A DNA stretch of 17,496 bases from Xanthoparmelia taractica (GCA_033085395.1 JANQBS010000512.1:1-17496), one strand, 5' to 3'. Positions 1 through 10,611 are shown, numbered from the stretch's first letter. The notes: a model not told the origin generated them from the sequence alone. Translations and numbers: made by a program.

Positions 1-818
1 CTATCTATCTAATAAAGTTATTATTCTCGAATTTCGACTTCGAATCTTAGCTCTAATCTTAACTTCTTTATTCTTAAACTATAGCTCGTAAAAGAATTAT
101 TACGCGAGGCAATATTTTAAAGTAGATATATTAAATCTATAAATAAAATATTAAGTATAAAGCTAACACGCGAGTAGACGATAGCACATAAGAGTAAAGA
201 AAAGATTAAAGAAATCATGATACAACGTAGTTAATGCTAGATAATCTTAAGTGCAACTAATTACTTCTATATAGTCTTTAATTGTTTAATTATTAAGATT
301 AGTTAAGAAAAGTAAACTAGCGTAAGAACTATCGGGTAGCAATATTTGAAAACGTAGATAAAAAGTTAAAAGTAAGTCTAATCTTGAATCTATTTATTCT
401 ATTTCATTAATAAACTATAGCTATTATTTTATATAAGATTTATCGCTATTAGAGAAGATTCGATTTAATAATCTTTAAGCTTTCTTTTTCGCGAGTGATA
501 AAAGAGATCGCGATAATATATATAAAGAGAGTACGTTTTTCTAGATCGATTATTAAGATTATTTATAAGTCGGCGAAAGCTTTTCTTTATTATATATTCG
601 AAGATATTAATCTTTATATTATTTATACGAAGCGTGTAACTTTAATAACTAAGAATATATAATTATAAAAAATAATCGTAAATTCTTTTTATAATGCGTA
701 GAGAGAAGAAAAGAATTTGCTATCGTAGAATAGATAGTAGATTATTATTGTAATTAGCGTGCTAGTAATTCTTCTAATAATCAAATAAATCAAATACACT
801 AATAGTAATAGAAATGAC

Positions 819-835
819 TCGCCAAGCCCTAGGTG
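819..835 (+). repeat. CGCCAAG motif, single copy, less mutated pocket
   Basis: A short stretch with normal base composition inside the AT-rich block reads TCGCCAAGCCCTAGGTGAT. It resembles the reverse complement of the inner edge of the right GC pocket (about 15471-15490), which reads CGCCAAGGCCCTAGGTCAT, and it shares the CGCCAAG core with 3109-3130. It is probably the terminus of a transposable element family represented several times in this window. The family is not identified. Confidence 0.4.
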
Positions 836-1087
836 ATTACGAAGACCTTTTACAACACGATATTAAATACGATAGCGAGCTTAGCTTAATAACGTGATAA
901 TAAAGTAAAATAATAATAATAACAATAATAAAGTAAAGTGATAACTAGAATAATAATTACAATACTTAACAATGTGATAATAAAGTAAAGTGATAGCTAA
1001 AATAATAACTAGAATACGTTCGCATGATTCTATATAGAGTAACTTCTTCTATATATAGTATATTTCCCATATCCCTACATATAACAT

Positions 1088-1255
1088 AAAATACCCCTGC
1101 ATATATTAGAAATTTCCTAGATTATTTCATAATATCAGCACGTCTCTTAGATTATCCTATAAAAATCAAATAATATAATCTTAATATTATATCATATCAT
1201 GATATGATATCGACACTTCATATTCCAGATCATCCCAGATCTTTCCGACCCGTAC
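1088..1255 (+). repeat. LTR-like repeat end, left copy of an inverted pair
   Basis: This segment matches the reverse complement of about 17086-17264. The clearest shared parts are CATATATTAGAAATTTCC followed by TAGATTATTT, a central ATCATGATAT-type region, and a terminal block containing CCAGATCTTTCCG then CCCGTA. Both copies are about 170 bp long, and both carry many transitions between conserved anchors. The sharp loss of similarity after CCCGTA in both copies suggests this is the edge of a long terminal repeat or other repeat unit. Retroelement identity is inference, because no primer-binding site or coding domain was readable. Confidence 0.6.
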
Positions 1256-3070
1256 TCTTTCTTAATAATATAGAATATATATTCGTAATATTTAATATAA
1301 TCTTAATTATCTCGTAATCGATACGTTATTAAATAAATAATATAATAATATATTAATTTATTATTTATTTAAATCGACTTTAATAAAGAATTATTAATTT
1401 TAATTAAATTATACTCGAGTATAAAGTACTAGTTAAATATATTTATCTCGATATTAATATTAAAATAAAATTTATCGAAAATTAATAACTCGTTTTAATT
1501 TTTTAGAGATATCTTATTCTTATAAATTAATAATAAAATTAATATTACTTCTATTTTTATTCTCGTCGCTATAAAATTCTTAATAAGAATTCATCTTTTC
1601 TTAATGATTTTATTATATATAGCTTATATTTATTAATAAATTTAACTAAGATCTTATTTAAATTATTTATCTTTTATTTCTTTAATTTTATATAAATATT
1701 AATATAATAATTATATTTCTTATAATTATAATATTAAATCTTATTAAGATTCTTCGACTTATTATTTTTAAATTTATCGTTTTTTAAACGTTTACTATTT
1801 AAATAAGATTCGTTCTATCTTTATAAGTTATAACAATTACGATTCGTTATTATTACTATATTAAGAATTTTAATTTCCTCGATTTTAATTTTCTTAAGAG
1901 ATAAAAATACTCTAAACTTTATATTCTTTTAAAAAAGAATTTTATTTTCTTATATTATTTTTTAAGCGTATTATAAGCGTTAATAACTTATTTCGCTTAA
2001 CTAGTATTATTTAAATATCGATTAATCTATAATAAAGTTTTAAATAAAGCTTCGTAAATAAATAATATATTTATTAATTTTTAATATCGAGATTTATTTA
2101 CGTTTTTAAAAATTAAAGATAGTTATTAAATTAACGTATTATTTAATTTAATTTTTATTAAGATCAATATATTATTAAGCGACGTTAAGATCGCGATTTA
2201 TTAAGTTCTTAATTTAATTTAATAGAAAATCGATAAACTTTTATTTAGTATAATAATAATTTAAATACTTATCTATTTTATTAATTTAAAGCTCTTTTTA
2301 ATTATTAATTAAAGATTAATATATTTAAAGAATTTAATTTTTTTTTAAAGAATTTTTTTAAATATAAGATAAAATATCTTATTAATCTTTTATACGAAGT
2401 TACGATATTTTTTAATTAATTTATAAGATCGTGAGACGATATTATTAAGTTTAAGATTAATATTAGTAATTCGTTTTATATCTTAAGTTTTAAATAAATT
2501 AAGTATATTATTTTTATTATTACGACTATAATCTATAGACGTTTAATCTCGTTTAAGTATATTAATTTCTACTTTAAGAGATTTAAATCGATATTACTAT
2601 ATAAGCTAATTTCGCTTATAAATAACACGCGCTATTCGTTCGTTTAAGATAGATATACTCTACTTATAAATATCTTACTTTTCGTTAAATATATTTTTTT
2701 AATTATTATTAATATTATTTTTATTATTATTATTATCGCTTAATTTTTTATTAAGATTATTATTTATAACTTTAATAAAAATCTCTTTATTAAAATTTAA
2801 AATATAATCTAATTCTTTAAATTAAATTATAATAATATTTTAATTTAATATTATATTTAATAATAAGAATTTATTTTATAGCTATAACGTTTACGCTTTT
2901 ATTATAATTATTCTATTAATTTTAAATCGCTATTTTTAAAAAGAATTAAAAGAATTAAAATTATTAAACTTAATTTTAAATTAAAGTCTTAAAATTATAT
3001 AATAATATAAAATAAAAAGATATATATTTTATATATAAATCTAATAATAAGATTAATTCTTAAGGAAAAA

Positions 3071-3537
3071 GAAAAGGAAACTTGAGGAAATCGCTTGTTT
3101 AAGCATATCCGCCAAGGGTCCGCCAAGCCTACGTATGCCAAGCGATCCAGGATCCCCTCGCCTAGAGGCCAAGGCCCCATTCCTAACAAACTACCTCTTC
3201 AGAATAACTTATAAGAAGCGTTCAAAGGTACCTACGGTCGAGATTGCGATGTGTTCTCTAAAGCTACATAGACGTCTAATTGAGTCACAATTGGGCCATA
3301 TTTTGACACCTATTTGGACTGTTAATTATGAATTTGAATAATTGCACCGCAGTAGGAGAGGGGACTTTATTTTGGAGACGCGCTACCAAATTTGGCCTAG
3401 CTCTCCGCTGAAAAGTCTAATTTTCTCGTTCATGGGTAATTCTCGATGACCCGTCAATTACGTTATAGCGCGACGCTTTAAGACCGCTGCTCCCGCTTTC
3501 GTGTTGTGAATCTCAATTACCTGTGTCCAAGAGCACG
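3071..3537. promoter_or_regulatory. Boundary region and presumed P450 promoter
   Basis: Composition returns to normal here. The first 110 bases hold the CGCCAAG tandem at 3109-3130, a further GCCAAG at about 3137 and a GGCCAAGGCCCC at about 3168. The rest up to the P450 start is the presumed promoter. A 68-codon open frame at 3135-3341 has no recognisable domain and is not called a gene. I see no convincing TATA box or regulator site. Confidence 0.4.
3109..3130 (+). repeat. 11-bp tandem pair, left terminal-inverted-repeat candidate
   Basis: Two adjacent 11-mers, CCGCCAAGGGT and CCGCCAAGCCT, lie at the border between the AT-rich block and the gene island. The right border pocket carries the mirror arrangement at 15480-15501 (GGCCTTGGCGG then GGCCTTGGCGA). 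Read as its reverse complement, that pair gives TCGCCAAGGCC and CCGCCAAGGCC. The orientation is that of terminal inverted repeats enclosing about 12.4 kb. Whether they ever worked as a pair is inference. Confidence 0.45.
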
Positions 3538-5347
3538 ATGACTTTCCTCAACTTGTTCTATGAAGCGCTACCCTCTCATCAAAGCTTCCTTCTCGTGACT
3601 GCATTGGCTGTTGGTGCTTCCATACTCAGCGGCGGCGCTTTGGCTATTTATCGTCTTTATTTCAGTCCCCTTGCCACGATACCTGGACCAAAGCTAGCTG
3701 CTTTGACTCAATATTATGAGGCGTATTATGACTTGATATCGGGCGGCGGTGGGAATTTCACCCGTCGGATCAAGAAAATGCACGAGGTATATGGTATGTT
3801 CTTTATGATTGATATGTTTTCAGGTGTCGGTGCCTTACATATGGAAGGCCCAATCGTCCGCATAAACCCTTTCGAGATCCATATCGATGACCCCGAATAC
3901 TATGAGACTGTGTATGCGACAGGCGCGTCTTTCAGCAAGTGGAAATGGTTCGAAAATCGGTTCAATATACCTCAATCCACATTCTCCACCGCCCACAGTA
4001 AGCTTCATAAGCCACGAAGGGCTGCATTGGCCCCTTTCTTTTCGACACGCAAGATGCAAGGTCACGGACCTTTCGTCCAAAGTCTTGTCGACAAGATCTG
4101 TGGTCGTTTCAAGAAAGAGTACGCAGGCCAGGGGATACCTGTCGTTTTGAACGATGTATTTGGGGCCCTGTCCGGGGATGTGATCACTAATCTTGCCTTT
4201 GCGCGATCATACGATCTGATTGGCACGGAGAATTGGGAGTCACCCTTCACGATAGCTATTAGCAACATGGTGACGACATCGCACTGGATGACGCATTTTG
4301 CATGGATTATTCCGGCCATGAATTGTATCCCCGACAAGCTACTCATGGCCCTTTCACCCAAATTCAAACCGATAATCGGTTTTCGAAGGGTAGGCGCTCT
4401 GACCTGCTGGCTGTTAACATCCTTTGCTGATTAAGGCTAGGAGATGGAATCTCAGATCCAAAGTTTTTTAAGCAGCAACAATGAGGAAGGCAAATTGGAG
4501 TCACAGGATACAGTCTTCGCCGAGCTGATGAAATCAAAGTTACCGCCCCACGAGGTCTCTCAGCAGCGTCTCCAAAATGAAGCAGTGAGCGTTATAGCAG
4601 CCGGCTTCGAGACAACCAGATGGGCGCTGACTGTTCAATCTTACTTCATCCTCGCCAATCAGGACATACACCAGCGTTTATGCCAAGAGCTAAAAGAAGC
4701 AATCCCTGATCCTGACTTTATCCCAGCATGGTCAGAGCTTCAGAAGCTACCCTACTTATCGGCTTGCATTGAAGAAGGTTCGTTTCTTTTCTTCCTCCTT
4801 CATCTTCTTCCCGTCTTCTCAGTCCTATTGTCGCTTTTGCAACTGTTATAGCCTACCCATGTTCAAACTCTGAGTCTACCAGACCTTTAACCATCTACTA
4901 ACATACCCTATTCACTCAGGTCTCCGCCTCTCCTACGGCATCGTACAACGATCACCTCGCGTCTCCGACGATCAGCCTTTCCACTACGGAGAATACACCA
5001 TCCCCCCGGGTACCCCCATCTCCCTCGACCACTTCCACCAGCATCACTCCGAGTCCGTCTTCCCAGACAGCTACACTTATAAGCCAGAACGATGGCTGGG
5101 AAACCCGAAAGGCCCAGACGGTGTGAAGCAGCTGTCGCGCTTCATGGTGGCCTTCAGCCGTGGCAATCGTATGTGTCTTGGTATGCAACTGGCGTATGCA
5201 GAAATGCTGACCACGATTGCCACGCTGTTTCGCCGGTTTGAAATGGAGCTTTTCGAGACGGATAGGACGAGTGTGGACTTCTATCAGGATTTTGTCACAC
5301 CGCAGGTCAGGCCCGGGGGCTTCGGTGTGAGGGTTATGATTTTTTGA
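3538..5347 (+). CDS. Cytochrome P450 monooxygenase (four exons, intact)
   Basis: Heme-thiolate oxygenase, probably anchored in the ER membrane and oxidising a secondary metabolite. The proposed exons are 3538-3793, 3848-4389, 4441-4777 and 4920-5347. They join in phase to 520 codons plus TGA, a normal fungal P450 length. The intron 3 branch site is CTAAC; intron 2 uses GTAGGC and intron 3 GTTCGT as donors. Seen: an N-terminal membrane segment (about residues 17-40), the hinge IPGPK (48-52), the I-helix AGFETT (320-325), ExxR (E378-R381), PERW (434-437) and the heme loop FSRGNRMCLG with the cysteine ligand at C464. I chose the ATG at 3538; an in-frame GTG 15 bases upstream is not a likely fungal start. 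Overall style resembles trichodiene-oxygenase-like (CYP58-like) fungal P450s, but the family assignment and substrate are inferred. The downstream gene is convergent. Confidence 0.93.
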
Positions 5348-6262
5348 TATGTGAGCCCGCAGGAGACCTTCATTATTCGGTGCTTGTATCTCCTGCCTCA
5401 CAGCCGTTGCTTGTGGCGAACTAAGAAGGGGGCATAATGCTCAGTGGGAGACGTTGATGTGAGGGATAGAGCCTTGCCTCGTGTGGTGCATACGGCTCAC
5501 ACCGAACTCAGTATGGTTTGTAGATTGACCTGATGAATGATATGGCTTTTGCGAGTTGAGACTCCGGCTCCCATGTCTTCTCGCTCATTGACTTTCTTCG
5601 ACGGTGGTGCTCATCTCGACAGTCTCCTTTATGACTTGCAGCCACGAAAGGGGCGAACATTGACGTTCCGTTCCACCTTCACCCTGGATCAGAGACAGAC
5701 TCGGTGATGAAACATGCAATGGAATAAGAGAGGCCTCGGTGAACTCATTCGTTGCCTACACTCTCCATAGCCGAGCCCTTCCAGGCTAACCATCTTCGAC
5801 TAGCCACTTCGAGTTAGCTAGCTAGACCCTCAGCCTCCAGAGTACGTGGCTACCCGGATTGGTAACCTACTATCACGATCGACGATGCAAATTATCTGTC
5901 AATTCCATTATCGGCACTCTAAGGTAGATGGTACGGTGTTTGCTTACTGAGCGATCGAATCAACTACATCCATCCGTTGCTTCCATAGATTTGTATAGAT
6001 AGAACATAAGTCACAATAGCACTCAATACCAGTCAATCTCATCAATTCGCTCCAATATTATTCTTAGAACTTTCAGTAGGGGTTCAACTAGGATCGACTC
6101 TTTTTTATACGAGTCACAGGGAACGAGCGATGCTTCGAAGGATCGGACACTGTTATTACATTTTCGAAGGACTGAGGATTGTGTAATGCTTTCTCTATCT
6201 CGAGTCAAATACCCTGAGGTAGTCAGTCTAGCAACTGAATTTGTTCTTTAGCTGCTTCACAT
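5348..6262. other. Convergent intergenic region
   Basis: These 915 bases separate the 3' ends of the P450 (+) and the dioxygenase (-). The composition is normal and not RIP-degraded. I see no coding signal. A 61-codon antisense frame at 6023-6208 has low-complexity composition and no domain. The only structure noted is a small palindromic TAGCTAGCTA near 5816-5825. The region presumably holds both 3' UTRs. Confidence 0.5.
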
Positions 6263-7313
6263 TCAAGCCGGAGTCTCAACTTCGGCGATAGCCTTCTGAT
6301 CAAAAGAGAACTGATTGCGGAATCGCTTGACTAGGAGCTGGCCAACAGTTTCTTTCTTTGGGTCAGATGGGTTCAACGGGTTCGTCGCAAGAAAGTCGCC
6401 ATGGAAGAAAGTGGCACACGAAAGCCGGCTCTCGTTGTCAGCCTTGTTGATGACCCGGTGCTTGGCGCTTTTGTATGTGCCTCCCGACCACCTCATGATC
6501 ATGTCTCCGCAGTTTATCACGTAAACATCTTCAGTAGCTTTGACGGGGAGCCATGCCTCCTTCCCTTCATGCCAGACCTCGAGACCGTGCTTGCCGGGCT
6601 GCTGGAGCAAGACGGTGACGCCGCCAAAGTCGGTATGAGCTCCGACGCCAAACTGCCTGGGAAGAGTCGCAGACTGCGGAGGGTAGCGGATCATCTTCAT
6701 CACGACCATGGGTTTCTTGGCGAAAGCTTCCATCAAGGACGTCGGGTGGCCGAGGCCCTGGAGTAGGATCTCCCAGATGGTCTGGCCGAGCCCATGCGTC
6801 GCCTGATAGTACTCCCAGACGGGATCGCGAAACTGCTCCTCTGGGAGAGGAGGCCAAACATTGGGGCCGTAGAAGCCGGAATGCTCTATTACCGGGTCCT
6901 CTCGACCTATGTAAAAGGCCTTTGTGTCTCGTTAGTAGCAGTGTACTTAGGATCGCCAGGCAAAGAAACCCGTTACAGTACTTCCCCGGGGAGTATCTTA
7001 CCTCTTTCGAGTCAGGCAACTCATCACCGTCTCGAAGTGACATGCCAGACTCTTCATATCCTCGGCGAGAAACGTTCTCTAGGAATGAAAGCTTGCGTTT
7101 CTCTTCCTTGGGCATGTTGAAGAGCGTGTCGATACTCTGAAGCAGCCCCCGTTGCAGGCTCAGAGGAATTCCGTGGCCCTTGGTCTGGAAAAACCCATAT
7201 TGCGCACATGCACTTCGCACCTCCGAAATGACTCGCTCCTTGTCCCCAGGGGATTTGGGATTGATGTATGCGCTGAGGTCAATGAAAGGCAGCGTCACGT
7301 CGTCTGTCGACAT
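6263..7313 (-). CDS. 2-oxoglutarate/Fe(II)-dependent dioxygenase, isopenicillin-N-synthase-like
   Basis: Non-heme iron oxygenase expected to hydroxylate, desaturate or otherwise oxidise a small molecule using 2-oxoglutarate and O2. Exon 1 is 7313-7002 and exon 2 is 6919-6263. The 82-nt intron (7001-6920) has donor GTAAGA, branch site CTAAC and acceptor AAAG, and the joined frame gives 322 aa. Seen: an N-terminal DIOX_N-type region (PFIDLSAY near residue 9, YGFFQTKGHGIP near 39), then the catalytic jelly roll with iron ligands H199-x-D201 (AHTDFGG) and H258 (SAKHRV), and the 2-oxoglutarate-binding R269-x-S271. All key residues are present and the length is normal, so the gene looks intact. The start is the only sensible ATG. 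It diverges from the flavin monooxygenase across a 463-bp shared promoter. The substrate is unknown. Confidence 0.92.
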
Positions 7314-7776
7314 GTTGTCTTTGATCGTTTCCGGAAGTGAAGATTGGTTTAGTGGATCTAAGTGAAGTGAGGATGAAGGTTGTGCGAAGCTGGGATAAAG
7401 ACGTGCGAGTTTCCCAGAAACTCAATTTATTCAATTAATAATGATCCGAACTACCAACAAAAGTCTTCAAGCCATTCCACCTAAGCCGGCATGGATTTGG
7501 GTATGACCGTCTCGGTGCTTCTGATCAGCTTACACGCCTTCTGGGCAAGATTTGCTCCATTAAACCATCTTTTCTTAGGTCATCTACAACTTACTAATAA
7601 TAAGCACCGAAGTATCGGCTCTCGGCCACCTCTGAACCCACCGACATTAGGAAGCGTCTACTGTTGTAAGGGAACATTTTCTCATTAAAGTTCCTCTGCC
7701 ACAGCGACCCACATATCTGACTGTGAGTCTATTCACCCAGCTTAAAGCAGCTCTAATCTACAAGGCAGTCGCCAGC
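7314..7776. promoter_or_regulatory. Divergent promoter between dioxygenase and flavin monooxygenase
   Basis: The 463 bases between two divergent start codons must serve both genes. They contain an AT-rich stretch around 7425-7445 and the CGG half-site cluster at 7607-7625. A divergent arrangement of two oxygenases suggests co-regulation by the cluster's Zn2Cys6 factor. A 65-codon frame at 7491-7688 shows no domain and is not called. Confidence 0.45.
7607..7625. promoter_or_regulatory. Cluster of three CGG half-sites, possible Zn2Cys6 binding site
   Basis: The 19 bases CCGAAGTATCGGCTCTCGG contain an everted CCG-N6-CGG, a direct CGG-N4-CGG and one TCG-N5-CGG. The last fits the loose TCGN5CGR form of the AflR site, but it lacks the inner G/C and A/T preferences of the stricter consensus. 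Zn2Cys6 proteins commonly bind paired CGG triplets, and such a regulator is encoded nearby at 10639-12372. The site lies about 150 bp upstream of the monooxygenase ATG and 295 bp upstream of the dioxygenase ATG. A chance match is quite possible. Confidence 0.3.
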
Positions 7777-9221
7777 ATGCACGTTCTCATTGTCGGAGCC
7801 GGCATGGGTGGCCTTGCCCTCGCCCAGAGCCTCCGAAAGCAGGGCATCTCCTTTGAGGTTTTTGAGCGCGACGTGGACAGGAATGCGCGTTTTCAGGGGT
7901 GGGCAATTGCTCTGCACACGTATGAGTTCACTCACCCAATGAGTATCAAGTCCTGCAAGGGCGCAAGGGTGGTTTCATTGAACACGCAAATAGGATCATT
8001 GACAAGCTCGTGTCCTCTCTTCCGTCCGATATGCCTGATTTGAGAGTCGACAAACCATCTGGCTCCCCTGACCCTCCGTCCTCAGTTGTGCTACTACTAT
8101 GGTGGCAGGGATGAGCGTTCTGGCTATGAGGTATTGAACGACTCTTGACATGTCTGGAATCAAATCCAGGCAATGTCTTGCCCGGCTTCTGACTTCTGAA
8201 GCATAGGATTCTGCCGAAACGCCCTTCATCCGCGCAGAGCGCTCTCGACTTCGGGACTGGCTCTTGACTAACCTTCAGATTTAATGGGGCAAGCATGTCA
8301 CGCGCATCGAACACGATAATCAAGGGGTCTTAGTCCATTTCCAGGATCGCACAAGTGCCAGAGGAGACATTCTGGTTGGTGCAGACGGAGTTCATAGTGT
8401 CGGTAGGTTTACTATTTCACTCACCGGGCAATGACCCCGTCACGTTGGCTGACTAGAAGCAATCGGGTCCGACAGCATTTGCTTCAACGTCCCAGCAGCG
8501 ACCTGCTTCAGGTCGTTCCGCTCACTGCCATCGTGGGCAATTTGACCCTGTCGGGGGAGGCTTTTAAGCGCCAGCTCGCGCTCGGCCACAGCGCTTACAA
8601 CCTCATCAACCCAGAGCTGGGCTTCATTGGCTTCGTTGGACTGCACCACGTCCTCCCCGACGGTGTGTCTGGTCGTTTTTCCTGGATGTTCATGCAACGG
8701 GACTCGGACGACGTCAGCCATCCTCGGCACTGGCTTCAGACGAACAACCAGCGGGAAAGCTGGACCACGTCCTCGAGAGCGTGGCGAAACTGCCGCCCAA
8801 GCTTCGGGAGATCTTTGAACTGACCCCTCCGGAAGGTGTCAGAAATGAGCCCCACATCTGGCGCGATCTCGAGCTCGACAGCCTACCCGCCGGCCGCGTC
8901 GTCTTGGTCGGGGACGCGGCCCATGCGATGATGCCATCCCGGGGCGAGGGCGTGCTCCATGCTTTCACCGATGCCATAAACTTAGCCGCGGTGCTATCTC
9001 GGCTTCATGCCGACTCCAAGATTAACGACATCGTCACCGTGAAGACTTCCATCGCTGAGTACAATGCTGAGATGTTGCAGAGGGGCTTGACGGCCGTGCA
9101 GTCTTCAGGGAGTTCGTATCAGGAGGCTAAAAAGCGAGCTGAGGCCAAGCAACAATACTTCACCAGTGGAATGAGACCGGTGCCCGCCAACGAAGAGATT
9201 GTACTCGAGGTAAAGGCTTGA
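7777..9221 (+). pseudogene. FAD-dependent monooxygenase pseudogene (salicylate-hydroxylase-like)
   Basis: Remnant of a flavin hydroxylase using FAD and NAD(P)H. Seen: the N-terminal FAD Rossmann motif VGAGMGG just after the ATG at 7777, FxVFERD at the end of beta-2, the DG motif VGADGVHS (about 8375-8401) and the GD motif VGDAAHAMMPSRGEG (about 8907-8951). The C-terminus ends at TGA 9219-9221. Proposed introns are 7920-7993 and 8131-8206, plus a third near 8403-8459. Breaks: a frame change near 8043-8052, consistent with loss of 2 bp from a GA repeat; a TAA at 8282-8284 before WGKHVTRIE; a third-intron region whose donor (8403) and acceptors (8456 or 8459) do not restore the downstream frame; and a 1-bp loss in an A-run at 8756-8758. 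Homology-like protein resumes after every break, so this is a recently dead gene rather than random sequence. It was probably a tailoring enzyme of the same pathway. Confidence 0.87.
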
Positions 9222-10611
9222 AGTTACTGAGTGGGGTGCTATCATTGGAGACCTCTCGAGCTGTATGTGTTAGTACGAGAAATGAATAAGACTTTTTCCC
9301 CTTTCAATCAATCTCGGGTCCAGTGAGATGGAAGAGAATGAATAATATTCTGTCATCAATCTTTTCCATTAGTCGTATTAGATCGATACACGAAGCAAGA
9401 TAGAAACAAAGAAAACTATAGGTATTTATTAGTAAAGAAACGAATTATTTAAAAACAAAATGAAATAGATATTTCTTCTTCTTCCAAAATCTATAAGAAT
9501 AAATAAGTAGAGACAAAAAAAAGGGGCTATTTAGTACTTATCGTCCTGCTCATCACCATCTCAAAATAAGCATCTTATTCGACGGCGGCTCCGAAGAATC
9601 TCATCTCATCTTACCCCCGTCCGTCACTTGTACATTATATCCCAGAAATCTTAATTTCTCATCTCGAAAGACACCCCGCAAAAAGGAAAAACGCAAAAGA
9701 TAAAAAAAAAAAAAAACCTCGTATCCATTCTATCCCATCCTATTCCATTTTCTTTCTTTTCCGGTCACTACAACGAAGCTGCTTTGGATGCCTACCTTAG
9801 CTACACTTATAATTAGTCAAATCCTCAAACGAATTAAACGCCCAGCTATCATTCATTCATGCCATCTCGCCGGGCTCTAAGCTCGCCGCTCGCATCGTGA
9901 GACTAGCCAGGGGGGTAATTCTCCGGAATACTTTACTTCATCCCCATCCAGATGGAATACAATCAATCGACAAAACAATCGTCGTTTAGAATTACATTAC
10001 CACGTCTTCTAGATCGTTAGTAACCACACAGCCTTATCCTTCCTTCCATCCGCAGAGCGAGAGCCGGGCCGTTGATTAGGTAAGGAAAATCACCGAACTG
10101 TCGGTGATTAAAATCGGGCCGTCGGGGGATTGATTAATGTTGTAATGTAGATGATAAGGTGGCATCATGCTCCGCCGCTTTCTGGGACGAAGTTGTAGCC
10201 GTGGACACTCGCGAGCCCAATTTTAATTTTGAACCAGGAAGTCAATGGGAGCCGATGTGTCAGCTCAGTAAGTGAGGTCCGCTAATAGTCATCGAAATAG
10301 TTAATTGATCCACTTCGACACTCGGTTCATTCATTGTGAACGGTAGAAAGCATGCACGCAGCCAATACGGACCTTGAAATATGTCCTTTAGCGTCATTTT
10401 TTTTTTTTTTGCCAGAAGAGATTCCAAGAGAAGAAAAGATATTCACAGTCCCAAGGTTTGCTTGAGAAACGCATCAAAGGAGAAACTTCTATAGTATTCC
10501 AAAGTCTAGTTTCGATCTCTTGCGATAGAAAAGCTTGTTCTAGCTCTTAGTAAGAGCTGATTATTTCTAGGTTCCTACCCATGGCGGGTTCCTTAGGTTG
10601 GTCTAAACCTA
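9222..10611. other. Long non-coding stretch between convergent 3' ends
   Basis: About 1.4 kb with no convincing gene on either strand. Composition is intermediate, with homopolymer runs (A-run near 9702-9716, T-run near 10398-10411) and pyrimidine-rich segments near 9720-9760. It is not RIP-degraded. A 9-bp perfect hairpin lies at 10088-10109. The short phrase CGGGCCGT occurs near 10065 and again near 10115, each followed by a GATTGATTA-like or TTGATTA sequence. It is too long to be only two 3' UTRs and may be a gene-deletion scar or hold a non-coding RNA, but nothing identifies one. Confidence 0.4.
10088..10109. repeat. 9-bp perfect hairpin
   Basis: AATCACCGA and TCGGTGATT are perfect reverse complements separated by a 4-base loop, ACTG. 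It lies in non-coding DNA, over 500 bp from either neighbouring 3' end. It could be a protein-binding palindrome or an RNA stem; its function is unknown. Confidence 0.5.

Larger units (their letters stand above)
1..3070. repeat. Left AT-rich, RIP-degraded repeat block
   Basis: Seen: the block is overwhelmingly A/T and has no usable open reading frame on either strand. Between about 1300 and 2980 I count only about half a dozen CpA or TpG dinucleotides by eye, while TpA is very common and CpG is retained. This is the pattern left by RIP, which converts CpA to TpA (TpG to TpA on the other strand) in duplicated DNA of filamentous ascomycetes. The block is therefore most likely dead transposon sequence in constitutive heterochromatin. 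It ends abruptly near 3070. Recognisable pieces inside it are the repeat end at 1088-1255 and the short motif at 819-835. The stretch 836-1087 contains loosely repeated AATAAAGTAAAGTGATA-type units. I could not recover a transposase or reverse transcriptase. Confidence 0.85.

Noticed and set aside
836..1020. CRISPR-like or satellite array of AATAAAGTAAAGTGATA units
   Set aside because: Units are irregular in length and spacing, and the genome is fungal; simple AT-rich repetition is enough.
3135..3341. 68-codon open frame upstream of the P450
   Set aside because: No domain, no intron logic, and it starts inside the CGCCAAG repeat-rich border; a chance frame.
3523..3537. GTG-initiated extension of the P450 by five codons
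   Set aside because: Fungal nuclear genes start at ATG; the ATG at 3538 gives a normal membrane anchor and full-length protein.
3833..4367. Antisense and alternate-frame open frames across P450 exon 2
   Set aside because: They are shadows of the P450 coding sequence, which has clear motifs and consistent splicing.
6401..7365. Plus-strand open frames over the dioxygenase
   Set aside because: They lie opposite a complete, motif-bearing gene and contain no recognisable domain.
7180..7365. A small plus-strand gene at the dioxygenase start
   Set aside because: It overlaps the real N-terminal coding region on the other strand and has no features.
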